Assembly: GCA_008711295.1 (NCBI GenBank)
Contig: VUYV01000215.1
Location: 970,239 to 1,034,238 of the forward strand
Source of the DNA: Anarhynchus alexandrinus
Taxonomy: Eukaryota > Chordata > Aves > Charadriiformes > Charadriidae
Direction: 5' to 3'
DNA: 64,000 nucleotides
Shown here: positions 12,701-24,910 of the stretch, piece by piece
Numbering within the stretch: the first letter of the stretch is position 1
Layout of the letters: every line of letters starts with the position of its first letter
The notes under the pieces: model-generated
Database searches by the model: none
What the model saw: the letters and a program-made list of their open reading frames with translations, nothing else
Told to the model about the DNA's origin: nothing
Made by a program: the position numbers and the translations under genes

Positions 12701-14369
12701 CATAACACACTCCACAAGTATGATGGTTCCTTTCTCAGCTCTGTTTACTATATTATCCTGAATTAATTACTTTTCTGAAAGCTTGAAAACTGTGCTGTGG
12801 ATTGCCTAAAATTATATAAGTGGTCCCAGACATTGGCTGTCAACCATCCGGTGTCCCTACCAGTGGGAAGATGATTTAAGTGCACGAAGGTCCAGATTGC
12901 TCTCAGTTTAAAGGAACTTCAAAGACCTTTATGGTCTCTGGGGACAGAGTTGCATCCTTGTGACTTGATACACCAGCTGAAGAAAAATTGATATAGCATG
13001 GAAATGTACTGTCAAGGGCTTATCCATTATTTACTGTTGATCGATGCTGAAAGTTGAAGTTTGAAAGTTGGGGTCAGCAGTTCTTTGTTTGAGATATTTA
13101 ACAGAAAACAATCAGAAGAGTTAGAGCTGGGAGGACAAGGGATCCATTTGAGGAAGAACCAATTGATCACCCGAAGACTTTTCCCTTTGGGAGTGGCTGT
13201 GTGACAGAAGTTTGATTCATCATGTGTCCTGCACAAGCGGGAGTAGTGAATGCTTTGTTGTTGTGTTCACCTTTATTTGATTAAGCACTGGGGACTGTTA
13301 GGTCATATGGAGGGAACAGACAGGAGTGTAGACAATTGAGAAGATGCATGGGGTCGTGGCAACTCTCTCAGATGGGCCTGAATATTTAGCTCTAAATCTG
13401 ATTATGTAGGATGTAATGCAATATCATGAACTGAAGAATCCCTGTGTGTGAAGGAAAGGGCCCTTTCCGTATTGTAGGGAATGCGCTGACAGGAAAGGCA
13501 ACAGGTGATTTACCATCCTTCGAATGAGTACCAACCTCCATAATAGTCCCATGCACTGGGAATGTTCTGTTTTGCAGTTTTCTGACCTACTTTCCATAAA
13601 TTACTTAACTTATTGAAACCTAAAGTGGTTCTGTCAGGACAAGTGAAAGAAGAACTAGGCCCAGAACGTCTAATGCCTTGAAAAAAAGGGCATCTGGGAT
13701 TACTGTGTGCTTGTAATGTAAGTCTTTGGGAAATGAAGCATGCACAAAACTTGAGCCAGATCGTGGAGAACATGTAAGTATTTCAAGAGCAGACAGGAGT
13801 CATGAACCTATTTGGTAGTGCTCTTTGGAGAGAGTGAGAGATGTGAACTGCTAGGAACCACGTGTAGCTGGGTAGCTAGGAGGTACCCCAGAGCTATGCT
13901 GGCTTGCTGGAGGGTTGTCCTTCTGCTGTGCACAGCACACGCTTATTTTGCCAGGTGCTGGAGTAATAGCAAGAGAGACTCAATGAAGCAGCAAAGCAAA
14001 AATCTGACAAAAATGCTAGGAACAATGTAGTTTTCCTTTTTCCAGGGTCCTAATGACACCTTAAGTCTAAAGGTTAATTAAATGGCTGAAATCATAGGAA
14101 CGAAGGGAAACCTTTAATGGCATTTTTTACAATTACATTCTGCACAAGAGGGACTGTGTACTTTGTAAACCTTTGTATTAGAGATTTGGGCAGTGAGATA
14201 GTTCTCTTTCAGATAACTTGTCTTAAAATATAGGAAATGTAGCTGAAAATTTGGCATTTTAAGCCATTTTCCACTTGATTGCTGTCTTCAGTCCCACAAG
14301 GATATTGGTGTAAAAATGCATGAGATTCTGTGTGCTTCTCAGGCTGATCTGGCCCTGCACACAAAATCA
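9773..14369. other. Gene-free stretch
   Basis: No supported gene. A pyrimidine tract ending in AG at 11021-11022 resembles a splice acceptor and is followed by 37 open codons, but no donor follows. The part around 12520-12720 is AT-rich and non-repetitive and might hold regulatory DNA. Nothing else was recognised. Confidence 0.5.
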
Positions 14370-14570
14370 TAAACAAAATGACACTTTTAATACTATAATA
14401 GCTTATACTCTTACACTTGTTAATTTTTGCAAAATTATGCCCTTGAGAAAAAGTGAAGTTAATCATATTTTGTTTAAGGGACAGCAGAAATTAATGGCTG
14501 ATACTAGAGTTATTAATGTTGTCTAATTAATATACCCATTAAAAGTTTGCAAGATTAATCTAACAAGTAC
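14370..14570. promoter_or_regulatory. Possible homeodomain-motif-rich element
   Basis: ATTA/TAAT cores are clustered, including TAATTAA at 14524-14530 and several CATTAA or TTAATG words. In AT-rich DNA such cores are common by chance, so the call is weak. Confidence 0.15.
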
Positions 14571-16775
14571 ATTGTAACCAAGTTTAAATTGGAATTTTCT
14601 CTAAAATTATTTTTCCAGACTTTTAGGAAGGATTTTAAATAGAAGCGCTGTAGTTAGTAAGAAATCCCAGGCAGTATTATTTAGATGAAGTAGCAGGCTG
14701 AGGGATTGGTAACAGGATACTAAATCTTTTTTCTTTACCTTACCACTGTGACTGTAATCCTTAGTGGTTTTAATGAATAATTCTTACAATCTGTTGACTG
14801 TTTGCTAAGATACATTAAATTACTAGGCCCGGATTGGTTCAGCTGGGCAGGTGGCCATGCTGCAGAAAGAGATGGTGTTATCTGACACGGATCACTCATG
14901 GAAGGAATGCCAGCCTCCCCAGAAGGTCGCGGAGGAGAAAGCGAGGATTGAAGGGAAAGAGAACAAAGAAGATCACTGAGATTGTGCCCAAGCTGCTCAA
15001 TAAAAAACAAAGCCAGGTGGCATAGACTGGGTTGTGCGCACCCTCTTTGGGGATAACTCCCTGCAGAGTTACATAGCATTTTCTTTTGTCTCTCTTTCGG
15101 GCATCATAGGGTGCCCTCCTGGCCTCACAACACCATTATTATTTTTGTGTGTAATTTTTTTCTGTTCAAAGAGTCTGAAAAAACTGGGAGGGCTTTGTTG
15201 CTGCCAGTTACCAAAACGTTTCTGTAGCATGAAATTGAAGGTATGTGTTACCCGTATGGATGTGACTTGTGGGCATACAGTAGTGTTCAGGGAGGAACAC
15301 CCATAGTGGTTAAAGATTTGGGATACCCTGTTCACAAATACATATGGTAATCCACACTTGTATAGTGAACAGTGAGTATGTTGTGTGTCTAGGCCTGGCA
15401 TGAAGGAGAGGCTGCTTAAGCCAGAAGGAAACACTGAGGATAGAGGTGTTCATTTTTTTTTCAGATTTAGATGTTTTCTTGGGAGGGCTAAGCCAGGCAT
15501 GTTGATGAAGCTGGGTTTTTCAGATTGAAACAGTTTTTTGGACTGAATTACTCAGTTTGCTTCTTTAAGTATGAACCCCTGATTCACTTTTTTTCCCTCT
15601 AACAATGACTGAGTAGTTAGTTTCACCTGCCTGATAAAAAGAAGAATTACAAATTAAAATGCTCTTTTGTACATAAAGAGAGCCATAGCACGAGACTAAT
15701 TTATGAAGTCCCGTGCAGGGGGAGAAGATGGGTTGCAAGATTTGCAGCTTGGCCAGAATGGCCTGTGGACATGCACAAAGTTATGTGATTTAACTCGGTG
15801 GCTATAGAGCAAAAGCCTGCAGCCTCTCAAGTGTTCAGCTGGGCTGCCGAGGGAACGCTTTTTTGTGCTTAAGTACCAAATTGAGTTTACATTGGGGTTT
15901 TTTTTTGGCAAATGTAAATTTTGTGTATGTGGCCCCCACGTGATGTGATTACAGTCGCACAGAGAGTCTGTCACAGAGACCTGAATCCCTTTCTAGAGGC
16001 ATAATTACTGGGCTGCATCTTATTCAGCTCCAAACCCACTGAAATCACACAAATCTCTTTTTGTGTCAGACAATTTTGTGTTAGACAGTTACAAGTAACT
16101 AAGTCACTGTGGTTTAAGCAATTATTGCACCTTCTGCTGAACGTTCGTAATTCTTAAGTGAAAAAGCTGATACAATAGGCACGTTCAGGATCTAATGAAA
16201 GGAGCTGGCAACATGTCATTACAGCATTTTTAGTTATTGTTGCTTTGGACCAGTAGTGCAGGCGCACATCACAGCTGGAAAACTTAGCGTGCTGTAGCTC
16301 AGCTGCTTGAAATGGTCTTTACAGTACATTACAGCAAGGTTAGAAGCATTTTATGATATCTTGCCAAAATTACCACCTTACAAAATTTCAGAAAACTTCT
16401 CAGTTTGTAGATGTACAAGCAGGTGAAATGAAATTTCAGGAAATCCTATGAAGATATTAATATTTTTCATAAGACTATTTTATTAGGGAGGCAATTACAA
16501 GATGTAACAGGCTACAAGTGGACCTTTCTGTAAATGCAGAATTCCCCAGGTATTTGGGGAAGATTACCATGACTTCTAAGAACCTATATTTTCTCTTACT
16601 CAGGTCTCCACTAACACATGCATTTTGTTTCAAGCAGTGCACTCTCCATGTCACGTGTTGGTAAAATTGGATCAATTATGTAGGACTGCATTTACGGAAT
16701 TCCAGCTTTTCAGCTATTATGTTACCCTGTAACAGTATCTGGGACAGAAAGTGATTCATGCTTATAGAAATAGTC
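14571..16775. other. Gene-free stretch
   Basis: Open frames up to 121 codons (15069-15434, - strand) are unrecognisable. A slightly GC-richer patch at 14830-15060 has no domain or repeat signature. The text near 16000-16050 faintly recalls ancient amniote repeats but is too degraded to call. Confidence 0.5.
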
Positions 16776-16799
16776 TTTTTTTTTTTTTTTTTTTTNTTT
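16776..16799 (+). repeat. Poly-T tract containing an N
   Basis: Twenty T residues (16776-16795) are followed by N at 16796 and three more T. This is a simple homopolymer with an unresolved base. No retroposon body was recognised on either side. Confidence 0.9.
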
Positions 16800-19440
16800 G
16801 ACTACATGTCTCCAAATTTCTCTGGAAGATCTGGAAAGAATTTGCTTTGACCATGTACAGTTCTCCTTCAGCACCCTGCATTTTTAAATCTCTATGTATC
16901 TAGACACCTCTCTTATATCATCATCATTACTGATGATACTGCTGAACAGGTTTTTTTAGAATTGGTTAAAAAACAAGAGGAATTAGGAAGGAGGGGGAGA
17001 AAAGTCTCTGCACACAGCCATTCTTTGTGTAGTATAATTCTGTAATTTAAAAATATCAGCCAAATTTTGCTTTACGGTGATTGAAAACTAGAATATATCC
17101 ATGGATTTGGGAAATAATTTCTTTGTAAAATTTTAAGCCAATGATCATTAATATCAATCGAAAGACTTCAGTGTGAATTATTTGGAAGAAGTGCAAAAGG
17201 TGATGTGTTGCACCTGCTTTTCTTTCCATTGTTTTAGTATAGCTTATTTAATACTAATTTAAAGGTGGAAGGTGGAAGGCAGAAGGTAGTGGGTGTTAGA
17301 GATTTTCAGAAGTTGTTTGATTTTTTTTTTAACAGCTGCTGCTTTAGTGAATATAAAATGCTCTCTGATCTATATTGTACCTGAACATTGATTACATCAT
17401 GTCAAATTTGGTTTATTTTATTAAGGAAGATGACAAAAGTAAGTAACTATGTTCTTTCATATAAATCCGAATCAAACATTTCCTCATAATTACAATGTAT
17501 CTGACACAGGTCTAAGTGGAAGGAAAGATAAAAATTTGCATATTTTAATCTGGAGGTTAGGGACCCCTGTCAGAGTAACAGCTTGGTCCGGGTCAGCCAG
17601 GAGAAACAGAGAGGAGAAAAATAATTGAAAAAGCAGTTCACAACAAAATGAAATTTGTCTCATTGTCACTTAAGGTTGTCTTTATGTTTGCCTGTAGGAG
17701 AGAGGTCAGCTTGGGAATGAAGGGGGGAAGGGAACAAATATGTCTCACTAAGGACCAAAAGACAATTTTCTTTTCCTTAGTAACGGGAGCAATTGTAATA
17801 TATATTTATGAAGAAGACTGAGGAAGAGCCCACATGGCATATCCCCATTACAAAACATCAGGTATCCTTTTACTAGCAGCACTGCAGACAGCAGGTATAT
17901 CTAAAGGTTGTCCTCAAAGATGAGCTGTGTACAGAGCATGAGGAGTACTTAATGAAATAACTCACTACGACATATTGATTTTGAAGGCAAGAGGGCAGGA
18001 AAGGATTTTCAGCAAAATTAAGATTTCTCAGTTTGAAAGGTGTTGGGGCTCATATAAGCTCTTTGTCAGAATCAAGGGCAAGCTGAAAGTTTTCTCCTTT
18101 TGAGCTTACTAGGATGTCAAATGTAAAACAGCAATGTGAACTCTTGTTCCTGGGACCAGCTACAAATTCCACTGTCCCACAGCATTGCTGAGGGAACAGT
18201 AACCTTGTGGAAGACCTCCACATTAACTGTGGTTACTGTGCATACATGCGCGTGTTTAAATTCTTCTCAGTATCATATGTTTTCAGTTGAGTTTCACATT
18301 GACCAGGCCATGGCAACAGCAAAAGAAGAGGGCAGGGGAATGTCAGTTTGAAGTGAGTCAGTTTTAGTGAGGATTGTCATCTTGGCCCATCATCTCTCAC
18401 AGGAAACAAGAGAACTCCTGTTTTCTGCACGAACAGGCCATGGAAACAGCCTCTGAGTGTTGCAGGCTCCTGCCTCTGGAAACGATTGGAGTGATACGCC
18501 TCTCTTCAGAAAGCATTTGCCTCCCCTGTTGACACCCCTGCTAGTCACAGAAGCCAAGTGTGTTTCCTTGTGCAGCATATCTTTGTGGAAGTGCTAGTGA
18601 AGCCTCTGCCATTCAAGGGACTGAGATTCTCCCCTCCCCCTTCTGCTAGAAGGTAGCATTTAGTTCTTTTCACGAGCAATGAGGCAGAGCAAAAATTAGC
18701 AAATGTATCAGTGTGTGGCCTCTTAATCACGACGGCTCCTGAATTACTATAAAATGCACTGTTTTCAGTCTTTAGGGTCTCCTCATTCTTGTACTCAGAG
18801 AAGAAGGACTTTCTGATCGTATTTTACTGCCAATTGGTTTTAAAAGATGGAGTGGGTCGTCAAAAGTTGTGCGTCTAAGCAGTGGTATTAGCAGGGCAAG
18901 CAGTTTCAGCCTTCCTTTGCACATTAACTAGTGAAATCACTTTACATCAGCACAGAAGACAGAAAGAGTAACTCTTGACCGAATCTGCTGAGCTGGGAAA
19001 ATCTTCTGGAAAAAGGCAGGGAGGCTTTGAATTCCATAGAACAGCAATGTGGAAGAGTTGTTATTTTGGAAAATTTCCATTTGGACATGCAATTGCACAA
19101 AAACGTCTAGTGAAAAGACAGCTTTGCAGCCAAGCATCCAGCTCTCCTGTGAGAGGTATTTCATTGCATATATGATGTGCTTCTGGGAAGCAGAACTCTA
19201 TTTGCCTCAAAAAAGTGTGCTGTTATAGTAAAAGTAACAATAATACATTGTGTAGCAGAATGAGACAAGTGAGATGAGGGTGCCATTGCGTCAACCATGG
19301 CAGAAGTACAGAGCATTGGGTCTGGCCCCAAATGTCTATGACTGAAATATGATTGTTTACACACTAAGTTGACAGTGTATCTTTAACAGTTTAACCTATC
19401 TGTATGTATGAGCAGCTGACAATTTTTACCCTTCCTTTCC
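16800..19440. other. Gene-free stretch
   Basis: No supported exon, RNA or transposon apart from a small degenerate 7-mer repeat listed separately. Open frames are short and unrecognisable. Confidence 0.5.
17264..17291 (+). repeat. Short degenerate 7-mer tandem repeat
   Basis: Two exact GGTGGAA units (17264-17277) are followed by the related GGCAGAA and GGTAGTG. This is a minor purine-rich tandem repeat with no evident role. Confidence 0.6.
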
Positions 19441-19590
19441 TCCCCCTGGTAAACGGGGGAAGTTTTATTGTCTTGTGTTTAGTCATACCCAGTTAATGAC
19501 CTTTGTGAGATAAGAAGTCAGTGGCAAAGCAGGAACCAAAGCCTTGGTCTCCAAGGGATAGTGCCCATACTGTTGGACCACCCTTCCTCT
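19441..19590 (-). mobile_element. MIR-like (CORE-SINE) relic, reverse orientation
   Basis: Read on +, the text follows the reverse complement of a MIR-family SINE in order. First come CCCCCTGGTAAACGGGGGAA (the 'fewer bases to nothing, gggg' segment) and a 'taatgacctttgtgag' segment. Then come AGTCAGTGGCAAAGCAGGAA and a tRNA-derived end resembling 'gtgcccta..ctggaccaccctgcctc'. The family is named from memory of its consensus, without a database match. The copy is old and inactive. Confidence 0.6.
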
Positions 19591-22454
19591 GTGTGTGACT
19601 GTGTGCCCATTTACAGTTTAGGATTGAGGCAAAATTGATAGGATTCATTCCTGGACGATGTGAACCGATCAAATGAGCTGAAAAGCAGGATCCTAGTCAG
19701 CTGAAACAGCAGTATCCTGAGGGTGGACGTAGTGCGCTCTGGTTTGCTCTTGCAGTAACATAAATTAGAATCAAAAAGAGAACTGTATTGCCTATAAAGT
19801 TCTCTTCCCTTATCCTCCTCCCCCAAAGCCCTTGTTCCATTTTGTCACACTACAAATAAATAGTGGACTGGCTCACAGGATTAGCAATGGGATGCTCAGT
19901 TCTAGGCAGGCTGCTCTGCTTCAGTTTTATTTGGTAGAACTGGAAGCTGTTGATTTCTGCTGTCTCGTTCATCAGACTGTTGCAAAATAAGTTTGCATCA
20001 TTTTCAGTGCACAGATTTACATGTTGCAAAGATCCTCCCTGGTAAGTGCTGGGGAAGATTATGTGCACCCATGACTCACCAAATGTCTCCTGTATGTATC
20101 TAATATCTTCCTGTCTTGCTAAGCTGTACTTGTGTTTAGTTCCATTTCAGGACAAAACTGTACGAGGTCTGAATAGTTATATCAGTGTGTTATGATGGCA
20201 AATGGCTTCATATTTGCAGTGCTTTTACACAGGCAAAGCTGCAGCACTGCCAAGACTTATTCAAGCCGCCCCAGGACTCCCCTGAGTAAAAGCAGTTGCG
20301 TTAGCCAAAGCATGCTTTTAATAGCATATCTTCATATAAACTTTTTTTTTTGTACAGTTTTGTTGGTAACAGAAGAGGAGAAACCTTTGACCAACTGATC
20401 TTTGCCAGAAAAATATGTACTGTAAATCTGTCTTCATCTACAAGAATCATAAATTAAATGTAACTTTTTGGATACAGAGTAGATAATGGCTTGTGTAGCT
20501 TTTCAAAACAGTGGCAAGACACTTATTGTATTCATGCATGTGTTACTGTGGTGCACAAAGCATACCTCTGTTTTTAAATCTCTTCAGCTTCAAAAGATAG
20601 GCCTTTATTTTTGTTTCATTGCTTTGCCTCTCTGCTCCAGCAAAACCGATACCAAACTTCATACTTCCAAATAAGCAAATACAAATCCAGGAGAAAACCC
20701 TCAACAAACTACCTTTTCAGATTTTTGTCTTAAGCAAAGACTGCAGGATCTCAGTGATGGCAACCTTCACTCTAGAAGATGGGCTAAGCCAACGAGTGAA
20801 TTCTGGTTTAATCATAGTGCCATGAATCTACTGGAAACACAGAGGGCTTAGCTTACATTGAACCTAAGCTGCTATCGGCAGGAGGCAGCATTCTAAGACA
20901 TTTATCCCTTATTTATTTACAAACCAAATGTTTAGATTGCACAACTTTCTTCAACTAAGCTAGTGACGCTCAACATCAGAATATTTATGCCCAATGAATG
21001 ATGTGGCAATAGAATAGTCTTCTGGCATTTCACCACTTCAGATGACGTATTTATAAATGTAAGAGATACGGTTCAAAGAAAATGTGTTACAATAGCGTAA
21101 GATCTAACATATGTTCTAAGATGGAAATTAAAAAAATGCCTGCATGCAGGGACTTGCAAGAGATTCGCTCACTTGTTTATAGCAGAATGTTGCTATTATT
21201 TCCACATTACACATTGCCTTGTTGGCTATACTTCTTCTGGTAGGAATTCCTAGCTCAGCTGCAAATTCCTGCCCACCTCCCCTGTTCCCTCTGTCAGTAA
21301 CAGTGTGGTTAATACCATTTGTGTAATTTGGGTAAAAATGAGTATCTGACCTGTTTGCTTTCATGCTGTACTGCCAGGATACCCCATCTATAAGGCCCCT
21401 GTGTGAGATACTTTGTGACAGGCATGCCTACATCTGAGGGATGCAGAATCTGATGTGAGTTCTTGCAATGGAAGACTGGATGCCAGTGTTGCACGTGGCC
21501 AGGAGGAGCTCACGGTACCCAGCGTGCGGTGGTTATCCAGCAGGTGAGGGAGGAAACCAGTTTATTTTGAGGGCATGAAGTAAAGGCTTGAGACACTGGT
21601 TAGGTGGTAATTGATGAGGTTTGAGTCCTTTTGTTATTTTTAATCTTAAGCATTTCAATAAGCAGAGCATTTAAGAAGTTAACAGTGCTTTTAATGAAGA
21701 TACTAGAACAGATCAGCACATTCAGACAGTACCTGGCTCAGTATCTGCGTGAGCTAATGCTATAGAAAGAGAATCTACTGCAGCAAATCAGAAATTCTTT
21801 GTGACAGAATGGTATTCATTAGAAAAGGCCATCTAGTCACAAAAAAAGCCTGTACCTCCCCCTCTCCCCCAGTAACGTGTCAGTTTTAATATAAACCTTC
21901 ACTGGGAGGAATGCTTGGCTACAGGATGTAATTTTGGGCCAAAATAACAGGCCAGGGATGAAAAACATTATGGTTGCTAGATTTTCTGGTTTCATGCCTC
22001 ACGGATTAAATCTCAAAACTGTTTATTAGTTGGTTCTATTTTCCATTCTACAATAAATGAGCGGGAGCTGTTTTTTCTATAAGAGAGGGAGAAAACAGGT
22101 TCTTGTATTCAGACACCCTAAGTGGAATGCGACCTCATGGCAGTATATGGTGTTCAAATGCAAAGAAAAATTAACTCTGTAGTCTGAAAACCCAAAGCAC
22201 TTCCTGTGCAATGTACTTTATAGAGGGAGATCCCCAGAAAAGCCATGTGACCCCATTTATTATATTTGTGGTGAAGACCAGGATCTAAGAAGATGAGATG
22301 GACAGAACATATATGGAGGCAGATGAAGGCAATAATCTCTCCAAATGATCTTTTCTTTTCCTTTTCTCTGTAACATGCAATACTGCTTCCCCTAACATCT
22401 TCATAGAAAATCAAGGACATATCGTCTATGAGGTGAGGAAAATGAAGGAAGTTA
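19591..22454. other. Gene-free stretch
   Basis: No exon or repeat was recognised. A pyrimidine tract ending in CAG near 20640 has no partner donor. Open frames are under 80 codons. Confidence 0.5.
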
Positions 22455-23519
22455 ACTCTAAGGTGGGTTGAAAACTGGTTGAACTGATGAGCTCAGAGGT
22501 TTGTGATCAGTGACGCAGTTCAGCTGGATGCCAGTCACTCGTGCTTTATCCCAGGAATCAATCCTGCAGCCAGTATATCATATCTTCATTAATGACACGG
22601 ATAATGGGACAGAGCATAGCCTCAGCAAGATTGCAGATGACAAAAAACTGGGAGGAGTGGCTGGTGCACCTGATGGTTGTGCTGCCACCCAGAGGGGTGT
22701 AAACAGGCTAGAGAAATGGGTGTCAGGAATCTCATGAAGTTCAAGAAAGGGGAATGTCAAGTCCTGCCCTGTGGAGGAATAACCTCACACACCAGGCCAG
22801 GCTGGGGCCAGCCGATTAGAAATCAGCCTGGCAAAAAAGGCCCTGGGGGTCTTGGAAGGAACCAAGTTGACCATGAGCCAGCAATGTGTTCTTAGAACAA
22901 AGAGAGCCAACAGTGTCCTGGACTGCATTGGGAAGAGCATTACCAGCAGGTCAAGTGGTCCTTCCCCTCTATTTGGCCCTGATGAGTGCTGGGTCCTGAC
23001 CCAGTGCAAGAGAGATGTGGACACACGCAGTGGGTCCAGCAAAATGCCACAAAGTTGATTAAGGCTTAGAGCACCTGACATATGAGGAGAGGCTGAGAGC
23101 TGGGACTGTTCAGCTCAGAGGAGAGAAGGCTCTGGGAGATCTTACCAAAGTGTTTAAATACCTGATTGGGATGACTAAAGAAATGGAGACAGACTTTTCA
23201 TAGAGGTGCCCAATGACAAGAAGAGGGGCAATGGGCACAAACCGAAGTAAAGGAAATTCTATTTGAACATAAGAAACCCCCTTTTTAATAGTGAAGATGG
23301 TCAAACATTGGAACAGATTGCCCAGAAAGGTTGTGGAGTCTCCATCCATGATGATAATCAAAACCAGACAATGTCCTGAGCAACCTGCTCTTGCTGACAA
23401 CCATCAGGTGTATCAACCACTCCTCCCAGTTTTGGGTTATCTGCGACCTTGCTCAAAGCAGGGGGTTTGACTAAATGATCTCCAGATGTTCCTTCTCACC
23501 TCAGCCATTCTGTGATTCT
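22455..23519 (+). mobile_element. CR1 LINE retrotransposon, 5'-truncated
   Basis: This non-LTR retrotransposon fragment comes from the family that dominates bird genomes. The copy starts inside ORF2 (text resembling 'aaggtggattgaaaactggctga' from about 22455) and continues through the reverse-transcriptase catalytic region. It ends with the CR1 3' untranslated region and a tail reading CCATTCTGTGATTCTG (23505-23520). There is no poly-A tail, as expected for CR1. The reading frame is interrupted, and part of the RT thumb region (around 22975-23000) is missing, so the copy is dead. The 5' truncation is normal for CR1. The exact 5' boundary is uncertain by some tens of bases. Confidence 0.92.
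22510..23058 (+). pseudogene. Decayed CR1 ORF2 reverse-transcriptase remnant
   Basis: Two collinear + strand frames (22510-22737 and 22852-23058) translate to CR1 RT. The first has an 'FINDTDNGTEHSLSKIADDKKLGGV' type sequence, holding the catalytic aspartate pair as IADD at 22630-22641; the family normally has F/YADD. It continues to 'GVNRLEKWVS'. The second begins near an LTMSQQC segment typical of the region after the palm. A frame shift separates the two, and the C-terminal part is scrambled by a deletion. The enzyme cannot be functional. Confidence 0.85.
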
Positions 23520-23884
23520 GAGCCAAAACTCTCCTCTGACATGACCAGACATTAATGTCCTAACCGTAGCTAGGAGATAAGTGGGGAACTGTGAGAGACA
23601 GTTTTTGAGAAAGGAAGAAATCTTGTCTTTCACAGAAATCATTTGCACTTAACTGTTCTTTTATTAGGTACCAGTTCCCCTTCCTGTCCTGCATACGTGC
23701 ACATGTACACACACATGCACACATACACACCCTTTCCCTCTTCCTCCTACACAGAGGAATACATAGTGGAAGAAATGTGTGTGTGTGTTCAGTGTGGTCT
23801 ATGTATTTGTCCAGGTCTTGGGTTTTGGCTTTTTTTTTTTTTTACTGTAAGTAAAATAAACCAAGAGGGTGGTGTTTTTTCTCT
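23520..23884. other. Gene-free stretch with CA/TG simple repeats
   Basis: Between the CR1 tail and the next candidate element lie CA-rich DNA (23699-23731), a TG run (23776-23788) and a 14-T run (23830-23843). No gene is visible. Confidence 0.6.
23699..23788 (+). repeat. CA/TG microsatellites
   Basis: An imperfect CA-rich tract at 23699-23731 and a (TG)n tract at 23776-23788 lie close together with opposite strand sense. Both are short simple repeats. Confidence 0.8.
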
Positions 23885-24910
23885 CTCATCTCCAATTAAT
23901 GGCACTCTACACTGTTGGCAGTTTAATCTGACAGTGGAGCAGACAATAGTTGTAAGGAGAAATGGAATTACATTTTGCTCCCTTTTAGTTTAGGCAAATT
24001 TTCAAAATTAGGTGTTAAAATGCAAAAACACTGTAAGAATGAATTAAAATGCAGAAATTGCCACTCACAGGAAGGCTGCACAATTCTAATTCTAAACATC
24101 ATTAGAAAAAAAAATAACATTCTGTGTCTAACGATCTTTTTTCAGAGAGGGGGGTGGAATGGTTAATTTGAATTACAAAAAAGCCTTGATAACCCCCCAC
24201 ACATCAATTTACCTGTGAACAAAAAGATTCACACAGAGAAAATGGGACTTGGGACTATTTGATAAATTACTGCAGACTGCTTGAATATTCCATTAGCAAA
24301 ATAATAGCTCGTTATGGAACCCAGAAGAATGTGGTATAATTATGATAGTACCATCCCCCACACACACTATGGGGTAAGAGGAATGCAAATGTTAGAAATG
24401 ATAGCTACTTAACCACAGCTTGGAGATAGGCCTGAAAACAAATGGAGGGGTTATATGATCTCAGGCATTCATAAGGATTTCTCCAATGTCAATGCCTTAA
24501 ATTGCTGAATACATTCCAGCTAGCTGAAGGTCATATTATTAATAGTCATCTTTATTGTGGTAGAGCGCAAGAGCCCACAAAGAAGGAGGAGGCCCTTTTG
24601 CAGATGAGATGTAAACAAAGAGCAATTGAGAGCCTCTGCCCCAAAGTTCTTACAAACTAGAGCTAAACAAACAAGGCAAAACAAAGGGCTGCTGCAGTGA
24701 CACAAAATAGCATTTTAGTCCCACATCTGGTTTTGTTTGTTCGGGGCTTGGGGGGGCACTTTGGAAGTAAATGGAACGGGAAACCAACCAGAGGGAGAGA
24801 CCACAGGGGGGAGTGGGGTGAGGGGGTAATCCATGCCAAATGAAAATAATTTAAGTTTTAGAAACTTCTCTGAATATTAATTGTTGCTGCACTTGTGCCA
24901 ATGGCCAGAG
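23885..24910. promoter_or_regulatory. Candidate long conserved non-coding element / enhancer
   Basis: About 1 kb of non-repetitive DNA is rich in developmental transcription-factor words. These include CCAATTAATGG near 23892, a perfect POU octamer ATGCAAAT at 24383-24390 and an AACCACA RUNX-type core near 24410. A FOX core GTAAACA at 24611-24617 overlaps a SOX/TCF-like AACAAAG (24614-24620), and several ATTA cores are also present. It has no coding frame and no microsatellite. The texture resembles vertebrate conserved enhancers; orthology was not testable here. Confidence 0.35.

Noticed and set aside
22578..23400. Open frames antisense to the + strand CR1
   Set aside because: They are shadows of the CR1 reverse-transcriptase frame.
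24806..24826. G-rich patch as a G-quadruplex
   Set aside because: Only three usable G runs with short loops; a fourth run is 10 bases away, too far for a standard quadruplex.
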